This document shows positions 52,625 through 63,387 of a stretch of 64,000 nt of DNA, piece after piece (position 1 is the stretch's first letter; each line of letters opens with the position of its first letter). Below the pieces are notes generated by a model. The model did no database searches, was not told the origin of the DNA, and saw nothing but the letters and a program-made list of their open reading frames with translations. Source of the stretch: Mucilaginibacter rubeus (GTDB lineage Bacteria; Bacteroidota; Bacteroidia; Sphingobacteriales; Sphingobacteriaceae); assembly GCF_014643835.1 (NCBI RefSeq), contig NZ_BMKD01000004.1:543527-607526 (forward strand), read 5' to 3'. Both the position numbers and the translations under genes were made by a program.

Positions 52625-52887
52625 TGATTGTAAATTATTGATTATTAACGGTGTTTTTTCGATCGAAATTATAACATGGGCGTTGCCTGCGGCCCGGGCT
52701 TTCCGTTGCAAGTCCTCGCCTTTCCTGCCCACAATCCCAACCCGCGCTGTGGGCTTTACACTGCAATCTCTAACGCGGCCTCCGCGCACCATCGCTAAAA
52801 TTTATTTTACATGTCATTTCATTTTTTTTGGGTTCCACCTGATGGGTACCTCGCAATGACGTTTCTTTATCAGGTCCCGTATTTCAT

Positions 52888-52989
52888 CCCGCCGCTGTTG
52901 GTGTTGTCACCAACAGCTCCTTTGGCTCTTGTAAGCATTAAATATCGGAGGGACTAAACGTTGTTGGTGACAACACCAACAACGGCGGG
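52888..52989. repeat. Inverted repeat with TGTTGGTGTTGTCACCAACA arms
   Basis: The 28-nt left arm (52888-52915) is complementary to 52962-52989 with one mismatch; each arm holds TGTTGGTGTTGTCACCAACA, itself a near palindrome. The 46-nt centre has no other feature. Confidence 0.8.
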
Positions 52990-52990
52990 G

Positions 52991-53143
52991 CGAAAAAAGC
53001 TGATGGACCAGGGGAAGTTTTGATAAGGTATGAAAATAATATCTCCACCACGTCATTGCGAGGTACGAAGCAATCCCCGACGGGCAGAGTAGCTATGCAA
53101 ACAGCCCTGTAAAGTTCGCGATTGCTTCGTACCTCAGCAATGA
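52991..53143 (+). repeat. Direct repeat copy 2, fossil of the AsmA-like gene end
   Basis: Second copy of 52471-52622. It starts inside the equivalent of the basic tail codons and retains the stop codon and palindromic element, so it is a relic of the gene end and not a gene. Confidence 0.85.
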
Positions 53144-53145
53144 CG
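53051..53145. repeat. CGTCATTGCGAGG palindromic element, copy 3
   Basis: 95 bp, with one inserted A in the right arm (ACCTCAGCAATGACG) relative to copy 2. Confidence 0.85.
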
Positions 53146-53177
53146 TTTCTTTATCAGGTCCCGTATTTCATTCAATT

Positions 53178-56100
53178 TTATTGCAGCAACAACTTCAAAT
53201 TAATCCCAAAATTGGTAAATGATGTATTAAACGTTTGCGAAGTATAGGGTTTGGTAAGGTTTGAATCATAAAACAAATTCAGGTTAAAACGCTGATTGAT
53301 CACATAATCAACAGATGGCCTTACGGTAATATTTTGCGCGCCCGATGAGATCTCGGCCGATTCAACATCAGCACGGTAAATGAGCGTTTTATTATCGCGC
53401 AATGAAAAATCGAGTTTAAAGTTCACGTCCTTATGCTGAATGCCTTCAAACCAGCCAAACGGAAAATGGAAATCTTTGGTGTGATAACCAAAGCCAAAAA
53501 CAATGATCTTTTCATTTTGCTGTGCCAACTGGCTGTTAAGCATACTTAAGCTCAGCGAACGGCTTTGGCGATATTCGGCATTGGCGGTCATGCTGTTTTT
53601 GAAGCGTACGCTTGCACCCAGCAAAGGCACAAACTGCTCAAAAATGGTGACTTGCGAAAACTGGTACAACGGCAGGAAATCATTATTTAAATCGCGCGAA
53701 GTGGCAGCGCCGTTAGCCTCGCGATATTGCAGCAGCGAGGTAAAGCCGCTTACATTATATGATGAACGGTAACCATGGCTCAGATCAAACGAATCAAAAA
53801 TATCCTGGAACCAGGAGATCTTACCTAAGCCATTGTATGTTACCTGCCAATTAGGAATAGGAATTTTTGGGAATTGCGACAGGTTACTGCCCGAAGCATT
53901 TTTTCCTGCATATGCTGCCAGAAATGCCGGCACCAGCACATTTTGCGAATTTGGCCCGTAACCATCGGCATAGCCATCAACAAGCCCTGCCGAATTTGGG
54001 TTGGTACGCCCTAATCTTTGCGATATTACGGCGCGGGCATCCAAAAATTTCTGAAATGTAGATGAAACATTATTTATCCCCTTTGCCGATTCAAATGCGG
54101 TACCGATGGTAAGGAACGATACACTGTAGTTACCCGATGTAACCGGACTTAATGTTTCGATACTATTGCTTGATGCCAGGTATTTAAAATTGGCCTGGTA
54201 ATTATGATCCTGGGTTTTAAATGCGCTAAGCTCAATCCGCAGATCTTTAAATGGTTCAATAATACCCCTGAAGTGCATATCCTCATTTAGCGATGTGGTA
54301 TATAACTGATTTTGCAGGGTATCGGTGGTGATCCAGCCGTTGGCAACAGCTTTAGCCCGGATATCTGTTTGACTGCCCAATAAAAAGCCTAATCCGGGGG
54401 CATTACCATCTGCACCAAAAAAGCCCGACTGCGGTAAGTATCCCGGTAAAAACGTTCCCTGGGTACGGGTATAGGTTGCGCTCAGGTTTTTAATACTGGT
54501 TAGCAGGCCTATCAGGATATTGCTCTTTTTATTGTTGGGATTATTGGCCTTACGGATAAAAGGAAACTTGTTATACAGCGACACCATATTCAGGGTTGGA
54601 TTAAGCTGGATTGCCCTTGAGTTTTGAATACTGTTACCAACGTCATAAGCGGTACTGTTGATAGCAAACAGCGGCTGTGTTTGCCAGTTAAAGTGTGTAC
54701 TGTAACGAGCTACTGCCGATATCCAATCCAATCCCGGAATTTTGTTAATAGGTACCGTATAATTAAAGTTAATAGTGTGATTATAGTTAGTTGTACGGCC
54801 CAGCTTTTTCAGGTTATCCCAAAGGGTATCGCGCTTTAAACCATTGATTCGCCCGGCGGGTTCATCCACAACCGAAAGATTGGTAGCGTCAATATCCATC
54901 TGTAATGATTTTGACAGGTTCCAGCCTATGCCGTATACACGGGTTATGTTGAAATACTTGTTGAATGTAGTTGTCGGGATAGGGATATAGTTATTAGGAT
55001 CATTATCGCGCAGGGTATTCTCCGAATAAAAGCGGTTAAAATTGATGCTGAAATTCAATCGCGACGGCAGCAGGCTAAAGTTCAAATCACGGAACAGGGC
55101 CAGCATATTGCTTTTGATGATCCTGGCAAATGGGCTGTAGTATTTGGGCTGATTGGTATAGTTATAAGCAAGTGTGAGATTATAGGTTTTCTCCACATCA
55201 TTCTGCGTCACAAAATCATGGTGATTGTATTCGGTATAGGCATAAGTGGCATTAAAGTTTTCAATATCCCAAATATGGTTAAGCGCATTTTGGTTTGTAC
55301 GCGCCTTATGTACGTTGGTAAAATTGATGCTTTTGCGGGTGGTAATATCAATAGCCGCGTTCCTGATAGAGTCGCGCTCTTTGGTGCTCGTTGCCGCTGC
55401 CAGCGATGCCTTCAGCTCAACATCCGGCGCTCCGGGATCATATTGCGGCATGCTCCTTTGTGATGATAAATTGATATATGCCGGGATATGGATGCCGCTT
55501 TTATCCGGAAAAAACTTACCAAGCTCAACATTGGCCGATACGTCATAGGTTTGATCATCACTCTGGCTCCGGTCATTCAGCCTTGAATCAAGGGTACCGA
55601 AACCAATAGTTGTTTTACTGCCCGATACGGTGATATCGGCAAAGTCGGCAAGCTTGGCATCAATCCTCGCGGTAGCGGCCCATCCCCCGCGCTGATCAAA
55701 ATCGGTAAGGCGCAGCTCATCATACCAAACAGTTCCTGATTTATCCAACCCATCATCGGGCAAAACATTTGTGCCTTTATAAGGATTGCGCACGCCAAGC
55801 ATAATGGTACGCAGCTTGCTTAAATCGGGCTGGCCCTTGATATAAACTACCTTATCACCCTCGGTGTATTTAAAAAGCTGATTGTAGGCTACGTTGGAGT
55901 GATTACGCGCAAGCTTGGCCCGGATCAGCAAATCAAGCTCCAGGTCCATTTCATTAACATCCGGCCATATTGCTCCCGCATCACTGGTACCCGGCTGGGT
56001 TATTTTCAAAGGCAATTCGTACTCATAATAGTTATCCTGGTAATCAACCCCGAGGCGGATAAACGCGTTCAGGTCATTATCCTTCAAATAATCACCCTCG

Positions 56101-59100
56101 GCATGGATAAACATTTGCATGCGTTTGTATTTGCGCAGGTCATTATAAAAAGTACGGAAGGCCGCCCTTGAATATCCATCGCGCAGGCTTTTTATATTAA
56201 GAGACAGCGATTGCTCGTTGAGTTTGGTATTGGTTTGCAGGTTATTGTAATTACGCTGGCGGTTAATACCGGGCGGCACCACATAAGGAATAGGCGTGCG
56301 GTTACCGTTCTCTTCAATATTTACAGCCTGCACGTCGATGGTCGAATTATCTATCGGCGGGTTTTGGATAGCCGGATCGGCAATAACATTCAGCGGATTT
56401 TTTTCGGTATTGAAAGCACGCCATTCGCCGCGCACCAGTTCCAGGGTCGCAAAACGAAGCACGGCGGTATCGGCAAAGTTGGTCATGAACATCCTCATAA
56501 AACGGATTGCCTTAAAATCCTGGATATTGCCCACTTTTGATTGATAATCTGAGATTGGGATGCGGAACTGGTACCAGTTAACTGCCTGGGTTGTACCGTT
56601 AGGCAGTTTCACTTGTGCGGTAACTTTATCGTTGATATAGTTTTGACCAACAACCATATCGGCCGGCCGCATAGATACCTTGTATTGGAAGTATGAGTCT
56701 TCCTGGCTCATGTTGTTGTCGCGGTTAATATCCTCACCATCGGGCAGCGAAGTTGAGGCTGAATTTTGAATGCCGAGTTCGGCCTGTGACTGCTGCGCCG
56801 TTTTCGAGTTACCGTCGGTGCCGTTGTATTTGCTATAACGGTCGAGGATGCCGGCACGGGCCTGGTCGAGCGCCGCGCCCTGGTAATACTGATAATCATC
56901 TGACGAAGGGTCGGCAGCGATGGTAGTCGCGGCCTGCGCGTTCAGTTGTCCTTTTATCTGCTGAACAACAGGGGCAAATTTGGTTTGCTCATCCTGGTCG
57001 TTCATGCCGTCCAAACCAACATCCTGCAGTTTACGGGCATCGGGGTTGTTATCAAAAGCATTAATAACCGGCTGTAGTTTAGACACCCGCCCCCAGCTGG
57101 TTTCATCCACCTTGGTCAGGTCGCCGTCTACAGGCAAACCATTTTCCAGGCTTTTACGCCCGTCCTTTAAAATATCTTCCGATAGCGAACCTAAGTTAAA
57201 GTACAAGTCGCCACCAGCTGAGTTTGGTTTGTATATGAACGGATCGAGCATCCAAAACTCGATGTAGGATACGTTCAACGATTCAAAATCATTTGTTTCC
57301 AACTTCCTGAACATACCCCCCCAGCGTGTTTTAGGGTTTTGCAAGGTACCATCGGGATTAATACCTGTGGTAGCATAGTTGTACGGCCCACGGATACTTG
57401 GATAAAAAGCCATGTTAAGCGTAGCCAAACTAATCGGTTGCCCGGTAGCCGACTGCTTGTAAGGGAAAACTTCCTGCTCAATCACCTGCCTTACATAATG
57501 GTTGGAAAGCTCGCTTCTTGATATGGGGATGGAACCTGCATTGGTATAAAATATAGGGTCGATATTATAAAATGCCAGGCGGGCACGGTTATAGCCATAG
57601 CTCAGGTTATCAAACAAAGCTGATTCTCCAAACAATTGCGGCGTTCCTGAAATTTGCCAGCTGTTAGCTCCTTTAATATCTATTACCGATTGACTGTTTT
57701 CAAAATCGTCAAGATAAGATGTGCCGTGTTTGGAGCCTGCAAAATTCAATGCACCGGGACTGCCCGGCATCAGTTTGGCAAACTCGCCGTAAAAATTAAT
57801 GGATGATGGCACTTTGGTATGGATGCCGGGGATCTTATCAACCAACCTGGTTAAAAACCGGGAGTTTGAACTGTAATTGGCATCAAAACCCCAAATGGTA
57901 TTGGAGATTGATTCTTCGCCGGCGATTTCATTTTGGGTGATAGGCTGTTCGGTAAGGTGCATCAAAGTAGCACCTAACTGAAGCTTATCGCTGGCATGAT
58001 AATCAAGCCGGGTGCCGTACAATGACTTTTGCTGCACACCGAACAATTCATTATTCTCCAGCTTTACGGTAATAGGCTGACCGGAAGATAACAGTGCCTG
58101 GTTCAGGATCCTGATCCGCCCGGCATTATAGTCAACCGTATAATCGTTCCCTTCCTGCAATTTTACCGTACCCGCGGTTACATTTACTGATCCCTGCGGA
58201 ATGTTAACTGCATTTAGTTGGTACTCTGAACCACCTGTTGAGGTATAAGTTCCCTTAATTACATACCTGTTTAATGCAGGGAAATATTGCTGCGCGATGG
58301 TTTTGGTTGAGTCATACAATGGCTGATAAACGTATCGTTTAACCAGGTCAGTCTCGCCCGGGGTAAATTTGGATGCCAGGTCCGAACCAAAAGGCTCCAC
58401 CACCGGGAACGAAATCCGCCCGTTTTGCGAATCGATGGTGATTCCTTCTAAAAAGTCAAAGTAGCCATCCGGTTTTTTATCGCTTTGCTGGTTGAGGTTA
58501 TCAAGTCCTGCTACCTGAAGCCACAGCTTACCTTTTAGGTTTTGCCCCTCTTCCATTACTGTTTTTTCAATCCCCGTTTTATCATCAAGGCGGGTAACAG
58601 TTAACTTAAAATTGGTAGGGGCTATCTGAAAAGCACCGAGGGAGTAAATGTTTTTCATCATCAAATCCCAGGTAGGCAGGTTGGTTTTCAATAACTCGCC
58701 TTTCAGCAATTTCACAAAAAGCACATTAGGCGTATTTGGGTTAACGGCAACATCGCTGCTAAATTCACCCACCTGGTATTGCACACCATTAACAGTATAC
58801 TGGTAAGCAACCGCCAATACCTCATCATTATTTAAGGGATAATTTAGGGAGATGTAACCTAACTGCGGGTGCAGGGTATACTCCTTATCAGTAAGCTTGC
58901 GGGCGTAAGTTAGTTTTGAATAGTTATCCGTATTGCCCGATCCCTGGAAAAAGCTGGCCACATCATTGGAGTTGGTGAGCCTTGCATTTTGTGGCAAAAC
59001 AGATAACAGGTTATTTGATTGCTGGGCAAAACCTGGTCCTTTAAAACCCGCGGGCAGGGCACTGCCGCCGCCCACAATCCTTGTTTTATTGTATGGGTTA

Positions 59101-60191
59101 TTTTCACCAAGGTCCATGAAGGCCAATATATCGCGCGAATCGGTAGTTACGTTGGTACGATTGGTTGTCCAAACCTCAATTTTAGTAATGTTTACATTGG
59201 AGCTGATGATCGGGATATTGGCCAGCGCCCTATTATAATTATTCCTGAAATATTGCGACAGGAAGAAGTGTTTGTTGGCCTCATAATCGGCAGGCGTCAA
59301 CCTAAACTCGCCCTGTTGCGAACCATTGGTAATGGTGATGGTTTTTGACTGTGAGCGTTGCTGCGAAAAGATACTTGTAACATCCAGCCGTCCGAATTTC
59401 AACTTGGTTTTAACGCCAAAAAGCGCCTGACTACCGGTGATCAGCGTGGTATTAAGCGGCATACTAACCGTACCGGCTTCAATTTTCTGAATGATCTCGT
59501 CGGGCGAGCCTGTATAATCCAGCTTGATCTGGTTTTCAAACTGGAACTGCGCGTCGGTGTTGTAATTGGTGGTGATCTTTAACTTATCGCCTATGTTACC
59601 GGTTACGTTGAGTTGGATGCGCTGATCAAAATTAAAGTTAAACTGACTGCGCTGGCGGGTGTTAAAAAGCGGGTTTTGGTTTTTATTTATCTGCCCGGCC
59701 ATGATCATTTCTGCTGATCCTTGCGGGCGGATATCAATCACCGAGCTGCCAAAGATCTGCTCAAACGTACGACTCCTGACCTTTATAGGCGGTATAAACC
59801 CCGGCTGCTGCGAATCATAGGCATAATTATCTGCCAGCTGCTGAAAATAGCCACGTTGGACCGATCGTTCTTTAAGTTTTAAATATTGCTCAAACGTAAG
59901 ATACTGCGGGGGGCGGTAAAGTAAATTACCTACCCTTTCGTATAAAATATAACGGTTTGTGGCCGGATCATATTCAATGGTACGTACCAGGCCTGCCGGG
60001 TCGGTATTGAAAATACCTTCCCTCATCCGCTGGCTTCGTGGCGCGGTCAGGTTTATTGGTGCATTTGATTTGGTTGTGTCATTTTTAGCCGCAGGTGAAG
60101 GCTTTTGTTGTGCATACACATTACCCAGCCCCCCGAACACCACAATGAACAACACACTTATAAGTGTCTTATAAGTAAATACTTTGGTCAA
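53178..60191 (-). CDS. sprA: SprA, type IX secretion translocon
   Basis: 2337 residues, the size range of SprA/Sov. Signal peptide (TYKTLISVLFIVVFGGLGNV, cleavage near YAQ), then the SprA pattern: YRPPQYLTFEQYLKLKERS, SSVIDIRPQGSAEMIMAGQI, NFNFDQRIQLNVTGNIGDKL, KIEVWTTNRTN, LDDFENSQSVIDIK, ending in strands and FGINLKLLLQ. SprA is the outer-membrane pore of the type IX system that secretes CTD-tagged cargo and motility adhesins. The start is TTG at 60191: an in-frame TAA is two codons upstream and no ATG lies before the signal peptide. Gene order maeB-ruvA-sprA is conserved in the phylum; 24 bp follow ruvA. Confidence 0.97.
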   Translation of the reverse strand: MTKVFTYKTLISVLFIVVFGGLGNVYAQQKPSPAAKNDTTKSNAPINLTAPRSQRMREGIFNTDPAGLVRTIEYDPATNRYILYERVGNLLYRPPQYLTFEQYLKLKERSVQRGYFQQLADNYAYDSQQPGFIPPIKVRSRTFEQIFGSSVIDIRPQGSAEMIMAGQINKNQNPLFNTRQRSQFNFNFDQRIQLNVTGNIGDKLKITTNYNTDAQFQFENQIKLDYTGSPDEIIQKIEAGTVSMPLNTTLITGSQALFGVKTKLKFGRLDVTSIFSQQRSQSKTITITNGSQQGEFRLTPADYEANKHFFLSQYFRNNYNRALANIPIISSNVNITKIEVWTTNRTNVTTDSRDILAFMDLGENNPYNKTRIVGGGSALPAGFKGPGFAQQSNNLLSVLPQNARLTNSNDVASFFQGSGNTDNYSKLTYARKLTDKEYTLHPQLGYISLNYPLNNDEVLAVAYQYTVNGVQYQVGEFSSDVAVNPNTPNVLFVKLLKGELLKTNLPTWDLMMKNIYSLGAFQIAPTNFKLTVTRLDDKTGIEKTVMEEGQNLKGKLWLQVAGLDNLNQQSDKKPDGYFDFLEGITIDSQNGRISFPVVEPFGSDLASKFTPGETDLVKRYVYQPLYDSTKTIAQQYFPALNRYVIKGTYTSTGGSEYQLNAVNIPQGSVNVTAGTVKLQEGNDYTVDYNAGRIRILNQALLSSGQPITVKLENNELFGVQQKSLYGTRLDYHASDKLQLGATLMHLTEQPITQNEIAGEESISNTIWGFDANYSSNSRFLTRLVDKIPGIHTKVPSSINFYGEFAKLMPGSPGALNFAGSKHGTSYLDDFENSQSVIDIKGANSWQISGTPQLFGESALFDNLSYGYNRARLAFYNIDPIFYTNAGSIPISRSELSNHYVRQVIEQEVFPYKQSATGQPISLATLNMAFYPSIRGPYNYATTGINPDGTLQNPKTRWGGMFRKLETNDFESLNVSYIEFWMLDPFIYKPNSAGGDLYFNLGSLSEDILKDGRKSLENGLPVDGDLTKVDETSWGRVSKLQPVINAFDNNPDARKLQDVGLDGMNDQDEQTKFAPVVQQIKGQLNAQAATTIAADPSSDDYQYYQGAALDQARAGILDRYSKYNGTDGNSKTAQQSQAELGIQNSASTSLPDGEDINRDNNMSQEDSYFQYKVSMRPADMVVGQNYINDKVTAQVKLPNGTTQAVNWYQFRIPISDYQSKVGNIQDFKAIRFMRMFMTNFADTAVLRFATLELVRGEWRAFNTEKNPLNVIADPAIQNPPIDNSTIDVQAVNIEENGNRTPIPYVVPPGINRQRNYNNLQTNTKLNEQSLSLNIKSLRDGYSRAAFRTFYNDLRKYKRMQMFIHAEGDYLKDNDLNAFIRLGVDYQDNYYEYELPLKITQPGTSDAGAIWPDVNEMDLELDLLIRAKLARNHSNVAYNQLFKYTEGDKVVYIKGQPDLSKLRTIMLGVRNPYKGTNVLPDDGLDKSGTVWYDELRLTDFDQRGGWAATARIDAKLADFADITVSGSKTTIGFGTLDSRLNDRSQSDDQTYDVSANVELGKFFPDKSGIHIPAYINLSSQRSMPQYDPGAPDVELKASLAAATSTKERDSIRNAAIDITTRKSINFTNVHKARTNQNALNHIWDIENFNATYAYTEYNHHDFVTQNDVEKTYNLTLAYNYTNQPKYYSPFARIIKSNMLALFRDLNFSLLPSRLNFSINFNRFYSENTLRDNDPNNYIPIPTTTFNKYFNITRVYGIGWNLSKSLQMDIDATNLSVVDEPAGRINGLKRDTLWDNLKKLGRTTNYNHTINFNYTVPINKIPGLDWISAVARYSTHFNWQTQPLFAINSTAYDVGNSIQNSRAIQLNPTLNMVSLYNKFPFIRKANNPNNKKSNILIGLLTSIKNLSATYTRTQGTFLPGYLPQSGFFGADGNAPGLGFLLGSQTDIRAKAVANGWITTDTLQNQLYTTSLNEDMHFRGIIEPFKDLRIELSAFKTQDHNYQANFKYLASSNSIETLSPVTSGNYSVSFLTIGTAFESAKGINNVSSTFQKFLDARAVISQRLGRTNPNSAGLVDGYADGYGPNSQNVLVPAFLAAYAGKNASGSNLSQFPKIPIPNWQVTYNGLGKISWFQDIFDSFDLSHGYRSSYNVSGFTSLLQYREANGAATSRDLNNDFLPLYQFSQVTIFEQFVPLLGASVRFKNSMTANAEYRQSRSLSLSMLNSQLAQQNEKIIVFGFGYHTKDFHFPFGWFEGIQHKDVNFKLDFSLRDNKTLIYRADVESAEISSGAQNITVRPSVDYVINQRFNLNLFYDSNLTKPYTSQTFNTSFTNFGINLKLLLQ

Positions 60192-60215
60192 AAGTTAGTA
60201 GATATTTATCCGTAA

Positions 60216-60800
60216 TTATAGCGTTTTTAACGCGAACTTAATTAGTTCTTCAACCGTTAATTCGCCATTATTTTTCTTGATCTCCTGGTCTAACACCTTT
60301 TCAGCAACGTTACGCGCAAAGCCCAGCATTACTAATGCTGATAGTGCTTCATCCTTAACCGTCTGGCTCACCGGCACAACAGTTAAGGTATCGGGGCCTT
60401 CCTTACGCAGCTTATCCTGCAGCTCCAAAATGATCCGCTGGGCCGATTTTGGCCCTATTCCTTTTATCCGCTGGATTAATGAAACATTACCGGTCACAAT
60501 AGCCGCCTGGATCTCGGCCGGGCTTATGGACGATAACATCATCCTTGCCGTATTTGGCCCGATACCCGAAATGGAGATCAAATGTAAGAACAACCTGCGC
60601 TCGCCTTCTGTAGCAAAGCCGTAAAGCGTGTGCGCGTCCTCTTTTACGTGTAACCATGCAAAGAGTTTACATTTTTCGTCGTCACTAATGCCCGAATAGG
60701 TATTTACCGAAATATTAATATGATACCCTACCCCTCCCGCATCTATAACCACATACGACGGGCTTTTGAACATTAGTTTCCCACTAATATAATCATACAT
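60216..60800 (-). CDS. ruvA: Holliday junction DNA helicase RuvA
   Basis: 194 residues. OB-fold start (MYDYISGKLMFKSPSYVVID), tandem HhH motifs (ISGIGPNTARMML, IKGIGPKSAQRIILELQDKL) and a C-terminal UBA-like domain (EALSALVMLGFARNVAEKVL). RuvA binds four-way junctions and loads RuvB for branch migration. No ruvB is adjacent. It precedes sprA by 24 bp and probably shares its transcript. Confidence 0.97.
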   Translation of the reverse strand: MYDYISGKLMFKSPSYVVIDAGGVGYHINISVNTYSGISDDEKCKLFAWLHVKEDAHTLYGFATEGERRLFLHLISISGIGPNTARMMLSSISPAEIQAAIVTGNVSLIQRIKGIGPKSAQRIILELQDKLRKEGPDTLTVVPVSQTVKDEALSALVMLGFARNVAEKVLDQEIKKNNGELTVEELIKFALKTL

Positions 60801-60939
60801 ATATTATTACTTTATTAAGATTATTAAACAATGATGTTAATGGCAAACAGCCTTTACAGTGATTATCCAAAGATAAAATTCCGGCGTCATTATGTTCATA
60901 TAATGACAAACAAAAAGCTGCATTATACTCGCCTTAAAA

Positions 60940-60978
60940 GATAAAGACGCTAAGCATTTAAATACCAGCGTCTTTATC
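60940..60978 (-). terminator. Terminator-like hairpin after maeB
   Basis: GATAAAGACGCT (60940-60951) pairs perfectly with AGCGTCTTTATC (60967-60978). On the minus strand it is followed by TTTTAAGG. The neighbouring palindromic element begins at its edge. Confidence 0.6.
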
Positions 60979-61084
60979 CCCCTCTAAATCTCCCCCGGTA
61001 GGGGAGACTTTATCGAGATTTCTTAAAAGCCCTCCCTTCCGGGGAGGGTTTGGGTGGAGCTTACCGGGGGAGATTTAGAGGGGG
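60978..61084. repeat. GC-rich palindromic element with 23-bp perfect ends
   Basis: The left end (60978-61000, starting CCCCCTCTAAATCTCCCCCG) is the exact reverse complement of 61062-61084. The middle has AAAGCCCTCCCTTCCGGGGA and GGGTTTGGGTGGAGC, close in design to the insert in miaB. It ends 7 bp before the maeB stop codon. Confidence 0.85.
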
Positions 61085-61090
61085 CTTGGC

Positions 61091-63367
61091 TTATTTGGCT
61101 GCAGCTTTTGCCTGCGCATCAACCACCGCAATGGTAACCATATTTACAATTTCACGTACCGAACTACCTAACTGCAGCACATGCACGGGTTTCTTTAAGC
61201 CAACCAATATCGGTCCAACTGCTTCGGCACCGCCTATTTCCTGCAAAAGTTTATAGGCAATATTACCCGACTCCAGGTTAGGGAAAATCAGCGTATTGGC
61301 CGGTTTACCATTGAGCGTTGAGAACGGGAAGTTATCATCAAGCAAATCTGCGTTTAGCGCAAAGTTGGCCTGCATATCGCCGTCGACAACCATATCAGGA
61401 TATTTTTCATGCAGTATCGCTACTGTTTCCCTGGTTTTTTCTGGTATCTCCCCTTCATTCGAACCAAAGTTGGAGTATGATAACACAGCCACCCTCGGGC
61501 TGATATTAAACTGTTTTACTGAGCGTTCAATCAGCACGGTAATGTCAACCAAATCATTCACACACGGGTTTACGTTCACCGTAGTATCACCAAAAAATAC
61601 AGGGCCTTTAGCCGTGATCATCATATACATGCCCGCAACACGGTTCACACCTTCTTCAGTACCGATAATTTGCAGGGCCGGTTTTACTGTGGTTACATAG
61701 TTTTTGGTTAAACCTGAGATCAGCGCATCGGCCCGGCCAAATTGTACCATACAAGCGCCGTAGTAGTTGCGGTCTACCAATTGCTTTTTAGCCTCGTACA
61801 GGGTGATCCCCCTGCGCTGGCGTTTGTTATACAGAAACTCGGTGTACTCATCCATATGCTCGCAGCCTTCCCGCGGATCAATGATATGAACATCGCCCAA
61901 ATCAAGGTCATTATCATGGATGATCTTTTTGATCCTGTCAATATTGCCCAGCAAAATAGGGGTGGCAATACCTTCCTCTTTCACTATCTGTGCCGATCTT
62001 AAGATCTTATAATTATCAGCCTCGGCAAATACAACGCGCTTAGGGTTCTGTTTTGCTTTAGCGGTAAGGTTCCGCAGCAGCTTATCATTAGTACCCAGGC
62101 GCACCCTCAGCTCCTCCGCATACGCATCCCAATCGGTGATCACCTTACGGGCTACTCCTGAAGCTATGGCCGCTTTTGCCACCGCCATGGATACCTCGGT
62201 GATCAGCCTTTGGTCCATTGGTTTAGGGATGATGTAATCCTTGCCAAATTTCAGGTTAGTAAGGTTATAAGCGAGGTTAACGGCTTCGGGAACCGGTTTT
62301 TTAGCCATTTCGGCAATGGCGTGCGTGGCGGCAATCTTCATTTCCTCGTTAATAGCAGTGGCCCTTACGTCAAGTGCTCCGCGGAAAATGTAAGGGAAAC
62401 CAAGCACGTTATTTACCTGGTTAGGAAAATCGGAACGGCCGGTTGCCATAATAATATCATCGCGTGTGCCGGCTGCAAGGTCATAATCAATTTCGGGCAC
62501 CGGGTTGGCCATAGCAAAAACGATAGGCTTTTTAGCCATAGCTTTCAGCATATCGGGCGTTACCACATTACCTGCCGAAAGACCGACAAATACGTCGGCA
62601 TTTTTCATAGCATCGGCCAGTGTTTTAACATCTTTGCGGCCAGTAGCAAACTCCATCCTGATCTCGTCAAGATCGGTGCGTTCCTGGTTTAGTACGCCAT
62701 TGATATCAAACATCACCAGGTTCTCTTTTTTAACCCCTAATGACAGGTACATTTTTGAACAGGATACCGCGGCGGCGCCCGCACCGTTAACTACCATTTT
62801 TATTTTCTCGAGTTTTTTTCCCTGGATTTCGCAGGCGTTCATCAAAGCCGCGCCGGATATAATGGCGGTACCATGCTGATCATCGTGCATTACGGGAATA
62901 TTCATTTCGGCTTTTAGCCTGCGCTCAATTTCAAAGCAGGTTGGGGCCGAAATATCTTCCAGGTTTACACCACCAAATGTTGGCTCAAGCGCTTTTACAA
63001 TGTTTACAAAATCATCAACACTTTTAGCATTCAGCTCAAGATCAAACACGTCAATATCCGCATAGATCTTGAACAGGAGACCCTTACCCTCCATTACAGG
63101 CTTGCTGGCCTCAGGGCCGATGTTGCCCAGGCCAAGTACCGCAGTGCCATTACTGATCACGGCTACCAGGTTGCCTTTAGCGGTATATTTATAAACATCT
63201 TCGGTATTGTCAGCAATCTTTAAACATGGCTCAGCCACACCGGGCGAGTAGGCCATGGTTAAGTCGCGCTGCGAATTTGTTGGTTTGGTAGGTACAACTT
63301 GTATCTTTCCGGGACGGCCTTGCGAGTGGTAATTCAGCGCATCCTGTTTTCGGTTAGTTTTATTCAT
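61091..63367 (-). CDS. maeB: NADP-dependent malic enzyme with phosphotransacetylase-like domain
   Basis: 758 residues from the ATG at 63367. N-terminal malic enzyme: [57 protein letters not shown], the NAD(P) site [20 protein letters not shown], and [21 protein letters not shown]-terminal half (about 430-758) is a phosphate acetyltransferase-like domain ([40 protein letters not shown]) that is often regulatory in MaeB. It makes pyruvate, CO2 and NADPH from malate. A promoter lies just upstream of the chosen start. Confidence 0.96.
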   Translation of the reverse strand: MNKTNRKQDALNYHSQGRPGKIQVVPTKPTNSQRDLTMAYSPGVAEPCLKIADNTEDVYKYTAKGNLVAVISNGTAVLGLGNIGPEASKPVMEGKGLLFKIYADIDVFDLELNAKSVDDFVNIVKALEPTFGGVNLEDISAPTCFEIERRLKAEMNIPVMHDDQHGTAIISGAALMNACEIQGKKLEKIKMVVNGAGAAAVSCSKMYLSLGVKKENLVMFDINGVLNQERTDLDEIRMEFATGRKDVKTLADAMKNADVFVGLSAGNVVTPDMLKAMAKKPIVFAMANPVPEIDYDLAAGTRDDIIMATGRSDFPNQVNNVLGFPYIFRGALDVRATAINEEMKIAATHAIAEMAKKPVPEAVNLAYNLTNLKFGKDYIIPKPMDQRLITEVSMAVAKAAIASGVARKVITDWDAYAEELRVRLGTNDKLLRNLTAKAKQNPKRVVFAEADNYKILRSAQIVKEEGIATPILLGNIDRIKKIIHDNDLDLGDVHIIDPREGCEHMDEYTEFLYNKRQRRGITLYEAKKQLVDRNYYGACMVQFGRADALISGLTKNYVTTVKPALQIIGTEEGVNRVAGMYMMITAKGPVFFGDTTVNVNPCVNDLVDITVLIERSVKQFNISPRVAVLSYSNFGSNEGEIPEKTRETVAILHEKYPDMVVDGDMQANFALNADLLDDNFPFSTLNGKPANTLIFPNLESGNIAYKLLQEIGGAEAVGPILVGLKKPVHVLQLGSSVREIVNMVTIAVVDAQAKAAAK

Positions 63368-63387
63368 TTTTTTCAAATTGAAGCGCC

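Larger units (their letters stand above)
52504..53177. other. 674-bp repeat-packed gap between AsmA-like gene and sprA
   Basis: No gene. From left: palindromic element copy 2 (52531-52624); a GC-rich unit GGGCGTTGCC ... CTAACGC at about 52678-52775; a fragment of the CGTCATTGCGAGG element end (52846-52862) with the following TTTCTTTATCAGGTCCCGTA (also at 53145-53164); an inverted repeat at 52888-52989; the second direct-repeat copy (52991-53143). Confidence 0.75.

Noticed and set aside
52504-53177. Repeats resembling a CRISPR array
   Set aside because: Only two or three units of unequal spacing, each palindromic across 95 bp, with no constant repeat/variable spacer pattern and no cas genes.
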